From positions 1-20,096 of the forward strand of contig MEEC01000020.1 in assembly GCA_001724315.1 (NCBI GenBank): 20,096 bases of DNA, in the 5' to 3' direction. Below the pieces are notes generated by a model. It saw only the letters and a program-made list of their open reading frames with translations. It searched no databases and had not been told where the DNA came from. Positions within the stretch are counted from its first letter, which is position 1. Each line of letters begins with the position of its first letter. Shown one piece after another: positions 1 to 5,666 of the stretch. The stretch is from Lautropia sp. SCN 70-15 (GTDB lineage: Bacteria > Pseudomonadota > Gammaproteobacteria > Burkholderiales > Burkholderiaceae_E). The translations under genes were made by a program, and so were the position numbers.

Positions 1-1
1 G

Positions 2-55
2 CGCGCACGCAAAGCAGCGGCGGGAATTTCACCAGGCGCACGTTGGAAGAAATAA
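2..55 (+). CDS. possible 3' end of an upstream gene
   Basis: One forward frame is open from the left edge to a TAA at 53-55 and encodes a short basic tail ending in ARWKK. It could be the end of a gene that starts outside the window. A second frame is open to a TAG at 61-63, so frame choice is not secure and no function can be assigned. Confidence 0.25.
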   Translation, partial: RARKAAAGISPGARWKK

Positions 56-68
56 CTTTATAGCTACC

Positions 69-89
69 AGCGCTTGCCAGATAAGCGCT
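69..89. repeat. perfect 7-bp palindrome in the leader of the first gene
   Basis: AGCGCTT (69-75) and AAGCGCT (83-89) form a perfect inverted repeat around a 7-nt spacer. There is no T-run after it, so it is not a standard terminator. From memory, the wider stretch (TAGCTACC before, AGGGGCGAATTT after) resembles an intergenic palindrome that is very common in Acidovorax, Delftia and Comamonas chromosomes. It could also be an operator for the downstream small genes. Confidence 0.5.
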
Positions 90-111
90 AGGGGCGAATT
101 TAAGGATGAAT

Positions 112-318
112 ATGAGCGACACCGACACCGACGAAGAAAAATACACCATCACGCCCTATGGCCTGCTGGGGCAAGTGATTGCCGACGCCGATGCCAATGC
201 GGTGATTGATGCACTCACCCTCTACATGCTGCGGCATGCAAAACCGGGGCATGTGATGGGCATCGTTGCGGATGGTGGGCATCTGGCTTTTGTGCAAGTT
301 TGCAAGGGGGAAGAATGA
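112..318 (+). CDS. small acidic hypothetical protein
   Basis: A 68-aa protein that I do not recognise. The N-terminus is acidic (MSDTDTDEEKY) and is followed by a probable alpha/beta segment. I chose ATG 112 over ATG 106 because AAGG at 102-105 is then at a normal distance. Its TGA overlaps the next ATG in an ATGA junction (315-318), which indicates translational coupling. It is first in a run of overlapping forward genes leading towards the excisionase and integrase, a usual place for small phage accessory genes. Confidence 0.6.
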   Translation: MSDTDTDEEKYTITPYGLLGQVIADADANAVIDALTLYMLRHAKPGHVMGIVADGGHLAFVQVCKGEE

Positions 319-779
319 GCACGACACAACCGGAAGCGCTGCGGGAAAACTACACCGCCGCCGACATGGCGACAGCAGAAGCGCGGGGGTTCAGGGATGG
401 GGTGGCATCCGTCGCAGCAAATGCGGGGAGTGAGCCAGTGGCGTGGCGCATCGACTGGCCAGACGAACCGGAGCTAGGTCACTACTTCTCGGAGGCCCCA
501 ACGGACTCTGGTCGATGCCAGCCCCTCTACACCCACCCCTCTCCCCCAGAGGGAGCAGGGTGGCGGCAGGGTGTTGAAGCTGCTGCGGCGATGCTGTCGA
601 AAAAGGCCGACGACTTTGCGCGCGAACACGGCTACGCCGACATGGGCAGTCTGTCATTCGGATGTGGGTCAAACGCAGACGCGAAGCTCGACCACCACAG
701 CTTGCTTTGCGAGCTGGCCGAAGAAGTGCGCGGGTTGATCCCTCCCACATCAGCCGAGGGGGTGGAGCATGCCGATTAA
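315..779 (+). CDS. hypothetical phage protein
   Basis: A 154-aa protein of unknown function. The start at 315 has a strong purine-rich ribosome site (AAGGGGGAAGA at 304-314) and overlaps the preceding stop. The middle carries SEPVAWRIDWPDE and PLYTHP; this 'PVAW ... PLYTHP' pattern recurs in many small hypothetical proteins of proteobacterial phages. The last residues (EGVEHAD) come from a 21-bp sequence repeated at 1224-1244. Its 3' end overlaps the HNH gene by 11 nt, so the two are probably co-translated. Confidence 0.65.
   Translation: MSTTQPEALRENYTAADMATAEARGFRDGVASVAANAGSEPVAWRIDWPDEPELGHYFSEAPTDSGRCQPLYTHPSPPEGAGWRQGVEAAAAMLSKKADDFAREHGYADMGSLSFGCGSNADAKLDHHSLLCELAEEVRGLIPPTSAEGVEHAD
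751..771 (+). repeat. 21-bp start-junction repeat, copy 1
   Basis: A perfect 21-bp direct repeat of 1224-1244. It begins CAGCCGAGGGG and ends with the ATG of the HNH gene. It contains the purine-rich ribosome site (GAGGGGGTGGAG) and also encodes the last residues of the preceding gene, so it is a complete stop/start coupling junction. Confidence 0.9.
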
Positions 780-1185
780 GCCCGAGAACAAGGCCCGCTA
801 TCCAAAAGAGTGGAAGGCCATCCGCGCCCGCATCTTGAAGCGTGCGGGCGACTGCTGCGAGTGGTGCCATGTGCCAAACAAAGCGCGCATCACGCGCGGC
901 ACTGGCGAAGACGCCGAAACCTACATGGACGCCAATGCGAACGTCTGGTGCGCGAACACGGGCGAGCACTTCGGCCAAACGCACATGTCGAGCTATGAGT
1001 GCAACGGGCGTTGGATCAACATCGTTCTGACCATCGCCCACCTCGACCACACGCCAGAGAACTGCGCCGACGAGAACCTGCGCGCGCTCTGCCAGCGCTG
1101 CCATCTGAAACACGACCGCGAGCATCACGCCGAAACGGCAAGGGCTACCCGCCGCGCTCGGCTGCAGACACTCGAACTTTTCTAG
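769..1185 (+). CDS. HNH endonuclease
   Basis: A 138-aa HNH-family nuclease. Two zinc-knuckle cysteine pairs are visible, C30-E-W-C33 and C108-Q-R-C111. The HNH core has AHLDH (H91, H94), N103 in ENLRALC, and H112/H115 in CHLKHD. The family cuts DNA using one metal ion held by this beta-beta-alpha fold. In phages such proteins are either packaging cofactors beside terminase or free-standing nucleases. Here the gene sits among small accessory genes and not beside terminase, so an accessory or homing role is more likely, though that is inference. An ATG at 769 lies directly behind the repeated ribosome site. The central stretch between the zinc pairs is longer than in minimal HNH proteins. Confidence 0.88.
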   Translation: MPIKPENKARYPKEWKAIRARILKRAGDCCEWCHVPNKARITRGTGEDAETYMDANANVWCANTGEHFGQTHMSSYECNGRWINIVLTIAHLDHTPENCADENLRALCQRCHLKHDREHHAETARATRRARLQTLELF

Positions 1186-1195
1186 GAAGAGCCTC

Positions 1196-1249
1196 ATGAC
1201 CCCCACCACAACACCCGCCCAGCCAGCCGAGGGGGTGGAGCATGGTTGA
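1196..1249 (+). CDS. possible 17-codon leader peptide
   Basis: A short frame opens at ATG 1196, downstream of AGGAAGAG (1185-1192), and stops at TGA 1247-1249, eight bases inside the next gene. Its final codons (AEGVEHG) come from the same repeat that ends the gene at 315-779. It may be the remnant left when a gene was lost at the repeated junction, or a coupling leader for the gene at 1242. I cannot tell whether it is translated. Confidence 0.3.
   Translation: MTPTTTPAQPAEGVEHG
1224..1244 (+). repeat. 21-bp start-junction repeat, copy 2
   Basis: Identical to 751-771. It ends in the ATG of the 64-aa gene at 1242 and supplies its ribosome site. Recombination between the two copies would delete or swap the intervening HNH gene while keeping a working start junction. 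Confidence 0.9.
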
Positions 1250-1436
1250 CCGGGTGCGCAACCTGCCCATCGGCGCGCACTTCATCCTCAAGCGCACCGG
1301 CGACCGGTACGAATTGCTGGGCCACAAGCGCGACACACCGGGCGGCACGCAGTACGTAGTGCGGCGCTCCGGCTTTGCCAAGCCAACCACGCTGCATCAC
1401 TCATGCCACGTTGAAATTATCAAGGACACCCCATGA
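1242..1436 (+). CDS. small hypothetical protein
   Basis: A 64-aa protein with no recognised family. It looks like a compact beta-rich domain (NLPIGAHFILK, YELLGHKRD, YVVRRSGFAK). ATG 1242 is preceded by GAGGGGGTGGAG. The stop overlaps the following ATG in an ATGA junction at 1433-1436. Uninterrupted coding and tight coupling on both sides argue that it is real. Confidence 0.6.
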   Translation: MVDRVRNLPIGAHFILKRTGDRYELLGHKRDTPGGTQYVVRRSGFAKPTTLHHSCHVEIIKDTP

Positions 1437-2320
1437 CAAACCCCACCCCACACGGGCAAGTGCCCGAAGCGCTGCCCGCAATCCAACGCTTTGAAGTCGT
1501 TGATTGCCTAGATAGCGAGCACATTCCCGCTGTGATCCCCAAGCCGCACGGCCCGTGGGTGCGCTACGAAGACCACGTTACCGCACTCAAAGCGGCGCAG
1601 CCTGCGGGAGCACCCCAGCCCGACACGGCTTATGCGGCGCTGCCTGATGCGCCAACTGCATCCGACGCAATGGTCGATGCATACCTGAAAGCTCAACGCG
1701 AGGCCGTCGAAGAAGCCGACCGCTTCGGACGGCCGAACATCGGCGGGCTGCATACGAACACTGTGCGTGAAGCGTGCCGAGCGGGGCTGAATGCGGCTCT
1801 TGAGGCTGACTGCGCATCCCGTGGGCAAGCACCAGCACAGGCAGCGCCTGCCTACAAGGACAGCACGCCCGAGCTGCACGTCGGAGACAGCGCCTTTGAG
1901 AGCTGGTACAGCGCCTACAACCCGTCGCACAAGAGCGACAAGCAGCGCGCCCGCGACGCCTACGCCGCAGGCATGGTAAATCACAAGGCGCAAGCCATAC
2001 CGGGCGTGCAATGGCAGTGCGGCCCGCAGGCCAGCGGGTTCACGGCGCCCCAGGCAGACAGCCAGCCAGCGTCAGCCAACACAAGGCAGATTGCAGAGTG
2101 TTACGGCGATTGCCCGGAGGACCCAAAGACATGCCGCAACCAATGCAAATTTGAAGGCCGCGCAGCCCGTGCCCCGGCAGACAGCGTGCTGGAGGATGCT
2201 GCGCGGTGGCAGGCACTCCCCGCCTTCTTCGAGGAATACCAAATCGACGCCATGAAGCTCTACCGTGACATTGACGCTTACTTGGACGCAGCCCGCAAGC
2301 AAGGAGCAAACCATGAATAA
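1433..2320 (+). CDS. hypothetical phage protein
   Basis: A 295-aa protein of unknown function, translationally coupled to the gene before it. It is rich in Ala, Pro and Gln linkers (about residues 55-75 and 130-140). Between these are probable helical segments, for example DAMVDAYLKAQREAVEEADR. A cysteine cluster (CYGDCPEDPKTCRNQC, roughly residues 225-240) could bind a metal. This mosaic look is typical of fast-evolving phage early proteins assembled from short modules. Its last codons overlap the next gene by 8 nt. Confidence 0.6.
   Translation: MTNPTPHGQVPEALPAIQRFEVVDCLDSEHIPAVIPKPHGPWVRYEDHVTALKAAQPAGAPQPDTAYAALPDAPTASDAMVDAYLKAQREAVEEADRFGRPNIGGLHTNTVREACRAGLNAALEADCASRGQAPAQAAPAYKDSTPELHVGDSAFESWYSAYNPSHKSDKQRARDAYAAGMVNHKAQAIPGVQWQCGPQASGFTAPQADSQPASANTRQIAECYGDCPEDPKTCRNQCKFEGRAARAPADSVLEDAARWQALPAFFEEYQIDAMKLYRDIDAYLDAARKQGANHE
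2297..2316 (+). repeat. 20-bp start-junction repeat, copy 1
   Basis: A perfect 20-bp direct repeat of 2470-2489 containing AAGCAAGGAGC and ending in ATGA. It carries the Shine-Dalgarno (AAGGAG) and start codon of the membrane protein at 2313. It is unrelated in sequence to the pair at 751 and 1224. Confidence 0.9.
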
Positions 2321-2489
2321 AGATGACTTTTGGGTGGGCGCGATTGCGGGAGCAATCGTAGGAATGCTGTTCATTGCCGGTTTGTCAATCTATCTGCGCG
2401 ACCGTGGCCGCGATGAGTGCAACATAAAACTGCCGCGCACCGAAAAATGTGTGCAGGTGTGGGTGCCAGAAGCAAGGAGCAAACCATGA
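2313..2489 (+). CDS. small single-span membrane protein
   Basis: A 58-aa protein with one clear transmembrane helix near the N-terminus (about residues 7-28, AIAGAIVGMLFIAGLSIYL). A short polar tail with two cysteines follows (DECNIKLPRTEKC). ATG 2313 was chosen because AAGGAG lies 7 nt upstream; frames extending further upstream would overlap the previous gene heavily. It ends in an ATGA overlap with the next gene. The function is unknown; small membrane proteins near lysogeny genes are sometimes superinfection-exclusion factors, but nothing here proves that. Confidence 0.65.
   Translation: MNKDDFWVGAIAGAIVGMLFIAGLSIYLRDRGRDECNIKLPRTEKCVQVWVPEARSKP
2470..2489 (+). repeat. 20-bp start-junction repeat, copy 2
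   Basis: Identical to 2297-2316. It provides AAGGAG and the ATG of the gene at 2486, and encodes the last residues (ARSKP) of the membrane protein. Confidence 0.9.
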
Positions 2490-2899
2490 CTGAGCCGACC
2501 GATGCGGAGATTGACACCTTGATTTTGGAACATGGAGTGATGGACCAAGCATGGCCTACTCAACGACAGTTGCACGCATTCGCCCGCGCAGTCCTCGCCA
2601 AGTGGGGCCAACCGCAGGCCGTGGCGGGCGGGGAGCCGGTGGCATGGCTATCTGTCGATTGCATCGGCGAACGCTACCTATGCTTCACACGCCCTGATGA
2701 CGACGACCCGGTGAGGCCGCTCGTTTTCGGCGACACGGCCCCGCAAGCTGTGCGGGAACCGTTCACCCCGGCGCAACAAGAGCGCATGTATCGCAACCGG
2801 CCGAACAACGTTGGCAAGAGCGCGTCATTGGCCGAATGGCGCAGATTAGAGTACATCGAGCGTGCCTACGACATCGCCAAAGGAGGCCGGCATGGCTAG
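2486..2899 (+). CDS. hypothetical phage protein
   Basis: A 137-aa protein of unknown function. A helical N-terminal part (AEIDTLILEHGVMDQ, then LHAFARAVLAKWG) leads to a GEPVAWLSVDCIGERY segment similar to the PVAW module in the gene at 315-779. This suggests that the early proteins share recombining modules. The start follows the AAGGAG of the 20-bp repeat and overlaps the preceding stop. The 3' end overlaps a possible 33-aa basic peptide gene. Confidence 0.6.
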   Translation: MTEPTDAEIDTLILEHGVMDQAWPTQRQLHAFARAVLAKWGQPQAVAGGEPVAWLSVDCIGERYLCFTRPDDDDPVRPLVFGDTAPQAVREPFTPAQQERMYRNRPNNVGKSASLAEWRRLEYIERAYDIAKGGRHG

Positions 2900-2993
2900 C
2901 CGCCGCGCCCGCACGCGCAGAGACAAGCGCGCACCCTGGCCCAGCCAGGAAGATGACAATCAGGCCGCCGTAGGGCGGTTTTTCTTTCTGTAG
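2892..2993 (+). CDS. possible small basic peptide
   Basis: A 33-aa frame starting MASRRARTRRDKRAPW. It has the best ribosome site in the early region (AAGGAGG at 2880-2886) and overlaps the preceding stop. The very basic N-terminus would suit nucleic-acid binding. The last ten codons coincide with the terminator at 2965-2989, which weakens the case for a functional C-terminus. Confidence 0.42.
   Translation: MASRRARTRRDKRAPWPSQEDDNQAAVGRFFFL
2965..2989 (+). terminator. rho-independent terminator ending the early run
   Basis: CCGCC (2965-2969) pairs with GGCGG (2974-2978) around a GTAG loop, followed by TTTTTCTTTCT. The stem is short but GC-only and the T-tract is good. It separates the small accessory genes from the excisionase/integrase pair. 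Confidence 0.6.
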
Positions 2994-3005
2994 AAAGGAA
3001 GAGCC

Positions 3006-3359
3006 ATGAATGTGAAAGAAGCGGCCCGCATGCTTGGCGTATCGCCCGGCATGATGTACGGCCTGGCAGCGCCCGGCGGCCCGATCCCTTGCACGCGCAT
3101 CGGTCGGCGCATAATTTTCGACCTGCCCGATGTACTGGAGTTCAAAGCGTCATGCCGATCTACCGAGACAAAAAACGCGGTGCGTTCGTCTTTGAATTCG
3201 ACGTCCGTATCGGTGGCGAGCGCATCCGGGCTACTAAGCACCTTCCGAAAACTTGGAATCGCGCCCAGGCTGACGAGTTCGACAGGAAAGAATCAGCCGC
3301 CCTCTACGCCCGCGCGCAAGGACTCGGACGCGACGATCAGGCCATTGAAGACGCTGTGA
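3006..3359 (+). CDS. excisionase-like HTH protein overlapping int
   Basis: A 117-aa frame. Residues 1-50 form a MerR/AlpA-type helix-turn-helix of the excisionase family: MNVKEAARMLGVSPGMMYGL, then a GRRIIFDLPDVLEF wing. Such proteins bend attachment-site DNA and direct integrase towards excision, or act as regulators. AAAGGAAGAG (2994-3003) precedes ATG 3006. Residues beyond about 52 are Ser/Thr-rich and lie entirely over the integrase gene in another frame (208-nt overlap). The tail may therefore be non-functional, or the frame may be read with a -1 shift at 3170-3176 into int. The HTH assignment is firm; the C-terminus is not. Confidence 0.75.
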   Translation: MNVKEAARMLGVSPGMMYGLAAPGGPIPCTRIGRRIIFDLPDVLEFKASCRSTETKNAVRSSLNSTSVSVASASGLLSTFRKLGIAPRLTSSTGKNQPPSTPARKDSDATIRPLKTL

Positions 3360-4102
3360 ACCTGTACCTCATGCACCGGGCCACGGCCTTGAAGCATGGG
3401 CGCAACGTGGCGGCGGAGCTGGCCTTGATTTATCCGCACTACAAAGGCCGGCCCATGTCGGCGCTTGCGGACGTGTGCAAGGTCATCCAGATCAAAGGCG
3501 CAGGGCTATCGCCGGCCACGCTGAAAAACCGCATCAGCTACCTGCGCGCTGCCTGCCGCTACGCCTGGAAGCACCACGATATGGGCGATGCGGACCCCGG
3601 CGCACGGGTATCTGTGCCAACCGTTCGCAACGAGCGGCATGTGTACATCACCCGCGCCGAAATGCTCATGATGGCCCGCGCCTGCCGCAGCCGGCCCGTG
3701 CGCGCCCTGATTCGCATCGCCTACTACTCGGGCATGCGCCTGGGCGAAATCGAGCGCGCGCAAGTGATTGACGGGCGCTTTGTTCTGACGGACACGAAGA
3801 ACGGCGACCCGCGCATCATTCCGATTCATCCGCGCATTCGCTGCTGCCTGGGGTACCCGCGAATCAACCGCGCCAGCCTGCACTTTTACTTCTCAGAAGC
3901 CAGGGCGGCCATCAAGCGGCCCGACCTGCATTTTCATGACCTGCGCCACAGCGCGGCGAGCGAAATGATTAACCAGGGCGTTGACCTCTACACCGTGGGC
4001 GCAGTGCTTGGACACAGAAGCGCGGCGAGCACGAAGCGCTATGCGCACTTGGCAACTGACCGCCTGGAGGAAGCGATCAGGAAAATGGGCAAAAGGGCAT
4101 GA
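3152..4102 (+). CDS. int: tyrosine site-specific integrase
   Basis: A 316-aa phage integrase of usual family length. Residues 1-55 form the arm-binding N-terminus (MPIYRDKKRGAFVFEFDV) and about 60-145 the core-binding domain. The catalytic domain has R196 (SGMRLGEIE), K216 (DTKNGDP), H262-R265 (HDLRH), H288 (LGHRS) and nucleophile Y297 (KRYAHL), so all six catalytic positions are present. The frame is open upstream to 3089, but ATG 3152, behind GGAG at 3137, gives the expected family N-terminus. It should recombine the tRNA-Cys core at 4171-4216, about 70 bp downstream, with the host gene. It is probably co-expressed with the overlapping excisionase-like gene. Confidence 0.95.
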   Translation: MPIYRDKKRGAFVFEFDVRIGGERIRATKHLPKTWNRAQADEFDRKESAALYARAQGLGRDDQAIEDAVNLYLMHRATALKHGRNVAAELALIYPHYKGRPMSALADVCKVIQIKGAGLSPATLKNRISYLRAACRYAWKHHDMGDADPGARVSVPTVRNERHVYITRAEMLMMARACRSRPVRALIRIAYYSGMRLGEIERAQVIDGRFVLTDTKNGDPRIIPIHPRIRCCLGYPRINRASLHFYFSEARAAIKRPDLHFHDLRHSAASEMINQGVDLYTVGAVLGHRSAASTKRYAHLATDRLEEAIRKMGKRA

Positions 4103-4103
4103 T

Positions 4104-4122
4104 GGTCAAAAAATCCCCATGC
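4104..4122 (+). repeat. attP arm-type repeat, int side
   Basis: GGTCAAAAAATCCCCATGC matches 4311-4329 at 18 of 19 positions in the same orientation. The pair brackets the tRNA-derived core, as expected of arm-type integrase binding sites. Confidence 0.75.
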
Positions 4123-4170
4123 TACTTGCCACTTGCTACGTTGTTGATAGCTGCAAACGTAGGCTGATAT

Positions 4171-4216
4171 TGGAGGCGCGGACCAGAGTCGAACTGGTCT
4201 AACCGGATTTGCAATC
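4171..4216 (-). other. attP core: 3' half of tRNA-Cys (GCA)
   Basis: Read on the - strand, these 46 bp are a tRNA 3' half. They hold part of the anticodon arm with loop TTGCAAA (anticodon GCA), a T-arm ACCAG-TTCGACT-CTGGT, acceptor strand CCGCGCC, discriminator T and CCA. GCA anticodon plus U73 identifies tRNA-Cys. The bases at 4217 and beyond do not complete the anticodon stem or any 5' half, so this is not a whole tRNA gene. On integration this segment would rebuild the host tRNA-Cys 3' end. Phage-type sequence lies on both sides, so it is attP and not attL or attR. Confidence 0.88.
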
Positions 4217-4277
4217 AAGCCCGCATTCCACGCAATGCCTGGGAACCCGCATGGATACTGGGCTTATGTGTTTGCAT

Positions 4278-4302
4278 ACAGCGCAGGAAAAGCGCTGTTT
4301 TT
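4278..4302 (+). terminator. rho-independent terminator beyond the attP core
   Basis: ACAGCGC (4278-4284) pairs with GCGCTGT (4292-4298) across a 7-nt AGGAAAA loop, with a run of five T (4298-4302). The orientation fits transcripts running rightward through int. Because the att core lies between int and this hairpin, integration would separate the two. Confidence 0.72.
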
Positions 4303-4310
4303 GCCCAGTT

Positions 4311-4329
4311 GGTCAAAAAATTCCCATGC
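4311..4329 (+). repeat. attP arm-type repeat, lysis-gene side
   Basis: GGTCAAAAAATTCCCATGC differs by one base from 4104-4122 and has the same orientation. It lies 95 bp beyond the core, directly after the terminator. Confidence 0.75.
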
Positions 4330-4340
4330 GGGTTAGGGTC

Positions 4341-4868
4341 TCATTTCAGCGCTGCCCTGGCGCTTTCATACTGCCGTTCGCAGGCCGCAAGCTGAAATCT
4401 GATTTGGTCTGCGCGCTCGGCTTCTGAAACAACATCGTATCCAAGCGATCCAGAAAACTCGGGCCGGTCACGCTCTCCGGCAACTTGACCAGCGGCGGAA
4501 GCTGCGGCGGCGCCGGGCAGGAGACGGGCAGTGGCTGCACTGGCTTCTGCGTTGCGCAGCCGGCGACGAAGATCAGCGGTGCGAGCAGCAAGGGTAGCGA
4601 TTTCAGCATTTTTGATTTCCTCGGATTGATGGGCGGCAGCGGTAAGGGCCTGCTCTTTTTCGCGCGCCTGGGTGGTGGCAAAGGCAAGCGCGGTGGCGGC
4701 GTTCGCTCGCTCGTCCGCCCACGCTTCGCGCTCGCCTGCCACTTGGACTTGCAGGGTTTGGTGCGCCTTCTGCTCCTTGTGCAGCGCCAGCGTTTGCAGC
4801 ACCAACAGGACGGCCAGGATGGCGCAGCCGATCAGGGCGGCGTAAGCTTTGAGTTTGTCGAAGATCAT
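4341..4868 (-). CDS. Rz-like inner-membrane spanin
   Basis: A 175-aa protein with a short cytoplasmic N-terminus, one transmembrane helix (about residues 8-28, AALIGCAILAVLLVLQTLAL) and a long charged periplasmic helix or coiled coil (HKEQKAHQTLQVQVAGEREAW onward). This is the i-spanin (Rz) architecture. Rz spans the periplasm with the Rz1 lipoprotein and disrupts the outer membrane after muramidase action. ATG 4868 has GGAGGT 8 nt upstream; frames from further upstream add a non-membrane basic stretch and are unlikely. A second gene is nested inside it in another frame at 4346-4609, the classic Rz/Rz1 arrangement. It is the last gene of the leftward late operon before attP. Confidence 0.88.
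   Translation of the reverse strand: MIFDKLKAYAALIGCAILAVLLVLQTLALHKEQKAHQTLQVQVAGEREAWADERANAATALAFATTQAREKEQALTAAAHQSEEIKNAEIATLAARTADLRRRLRNAEASAATARLLPGAAAASAAGQVAGERDRPEFSGSLGYDVVSEAERADQIRFQLAACERQYESARAALK
4346..4609 (-). CDS. Rz1-like outer-membrane spanin lipoprotein, nested in Rz
   Basis: An 87-aa protein wholly inside the Rz gene in another frame. A lipoprotein signal peptide (MLKSLPLLLAPLIFVAGC) has lipobox VAGC and acylated Cys18. The mature part is proline-rich (PVQPLPVSCPAPPQLPPL), typical of Rz1. GAGGAAATCAAA directly before ATG 4609 is a good ribosome site. It is longer than lambda Rz1 (60 aa). The two stops lie five bases apart, so nearly the whole of Rz1 is encoded twice over. 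Confidence 0.88.
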   Translation of the reverse strand: MLKSLPLLLAPLIFVAGCATQKPVQPLPVSCPAPPQLPPLVKLPESVTGPSFLDRLDTMLFQKPSAQTKSDFSLRPANGSMKAPGQR

Positions 4869-4914
4869 GCCCAGTACCTCCACCAGCGCCACCACATTGC
4901 GAGCAGGATGGGGT

Positions 4915-5178
4915 TCATTGCATGGCCTCGCATTCCGCGCTGCTGCGGTACCCGTTGCGCGCCTCCGCAAAGCACGCTCGCAGTTCGCCCTCAGCGCGCG
5001 CGTTCTCGCGGCCACAGCGCTCAAGCACGGCGCCCGCCTCGGTGTACCAGGCCGGTGCCAGGTCGGCTTCGCTCGCGGCGGTTTGCAGCAGCTCGCACGC
5101 GCTGTGCGCGGTGCCGGTGGGGACTACCGTGCAGCCGGCAAGGATCAAGGCGAGGAATATCAAGAGATGGATTTTCAT
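4915..5178 (-). CDS. small lysis-cassette lipoprotein
   Basis: An 87-aa predicted lipoprotein. Its signal peptide MKIHLLIFLALILAGC has a LAGC lipobox (Cys16). A helical, cysteine-containing domain follows (SACELLQTAASEADLAP, LERCGREN, ELRACFAEA). It lies between the muramidase gene and Rz, two bases after the muramidase stop, so it belongs to the lysis operon. Since Rz1 is already present, this is a second lysis-region lipoprotein of unknown role. A muramidase regulator or extra outer-membrane factor is possible but unproven. Confidence 0.8.
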   Translation of the reverse strand: MKIHLLIFLALILAGCTVVPTGTAHSACELLQTAASEADLAPAWYTEAGAVLERCGRENARAEGELRACFAEARNGYRSSAECEAMQ

Positions 5179-5180
5179 GA

Positions 5181-5663
5181 TCAGTTGTCCTGCGCGGCGT
5201 ACCGCAGATTGCCCGCCACGCGGCGCGTCCAGCCCCTGCCAAAAGTGTCGAAGGTCTGCAGCTTGGCGTAGAACTCAAGGCGCTCGGCGTTGAATGCGAG
5301 CACCAGGTCTGCAGGCTCAGATCGGGCCACGGCTGCCAGCGTCATGGGGCCAATCACCCCGTCGTCAGCAACTCCGGCGGCCCGCTGCATCCAGCGCACG
5401 GCGTTGCCTATCCCGTGGTTCACCGCAGCATCGAGCGCTTGGAAGGCGAACTGGCGCGGCAACTTGTCGCCCTGCACGCGCTGCCAGAAGTCGCGCTCAT
5501 AGATGGCGATCGCGCCCTCACGCGTGAGGTTGCGAATATCGACCGCCGGATAGCTGCGCTTGGCGATGCCGAATTTCGTCTCGCCTCCCGGGTCGTTCGG
5601 GTTGTTGACATAGCCGCCTTCGTGGGACAGCACGCGGTCGATGAAATCAAGAAATTTCGACAT
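5181..5663 (-). CDS. endolysin, GH108-type muramidase
   Basis: A 160-aa endolysin. Residues 1-90 match the glycoside hydrolase 108 (zliS-type) lysozyme family, with HEGGYVNNPNDPGGETKFGI carrying the catalytic Glu15. Residues about 92-155 match the partner peptidoglycan-binding domain (GVADDGVIGPMTL and GRGWTRRV). It cleaves the glycan backbone of peptidoglycan during lysis. No signal peptide or N-terminal anchor is visible, so it should depend on a holin for release. It sits between two membrane-protein genes and the lipoprotein/Rz genes, a standard lysis order. Its length is usual for the family. Confidence 0.9.
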   Translation of the reverse strand: MSKFLDFIDRVLSHEGGYVNNPNDPGGETKFGIAKRSYPAVDIRNLTREGAIAIYERDFWQRVQGDKLPRQFAFQALDAAVNHGIGNAVRWMQRAAGVADDGVIGPMTLAAVARSEPADLVLAFNAERLEFYAKLQTFDTFGRGWTRRVAGNLRYAAQDN

Positions 5664-5666
5664 GGC

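Larger units (their letters stand above)
4244..4334. repeat. inverted repeat in the attP P'-side arm
   Basis: AACCCGCATG (4244-4253) is the exact reverse complement of CATGCGGGTT (4325-4334). The second copy runs into the arm repeat at 4311-4329. It may be a further integrase or excisionase site, or an operator. Confidence 0.5.

Noticed and set aside
391..1209. A 272-codon - strand frame across the HNH gene
   Set aside because: It opposes a clear HNH nuclease and other coupled forward genes; the composition is shadow-like.
4171..4245. A complete tRNA-Cys gene
   Set aside because: Only the 3' half is present. The sequence beyond 4216 fails to pair in the anticodon stem and contains no D-arm or 5' acceptor strand.
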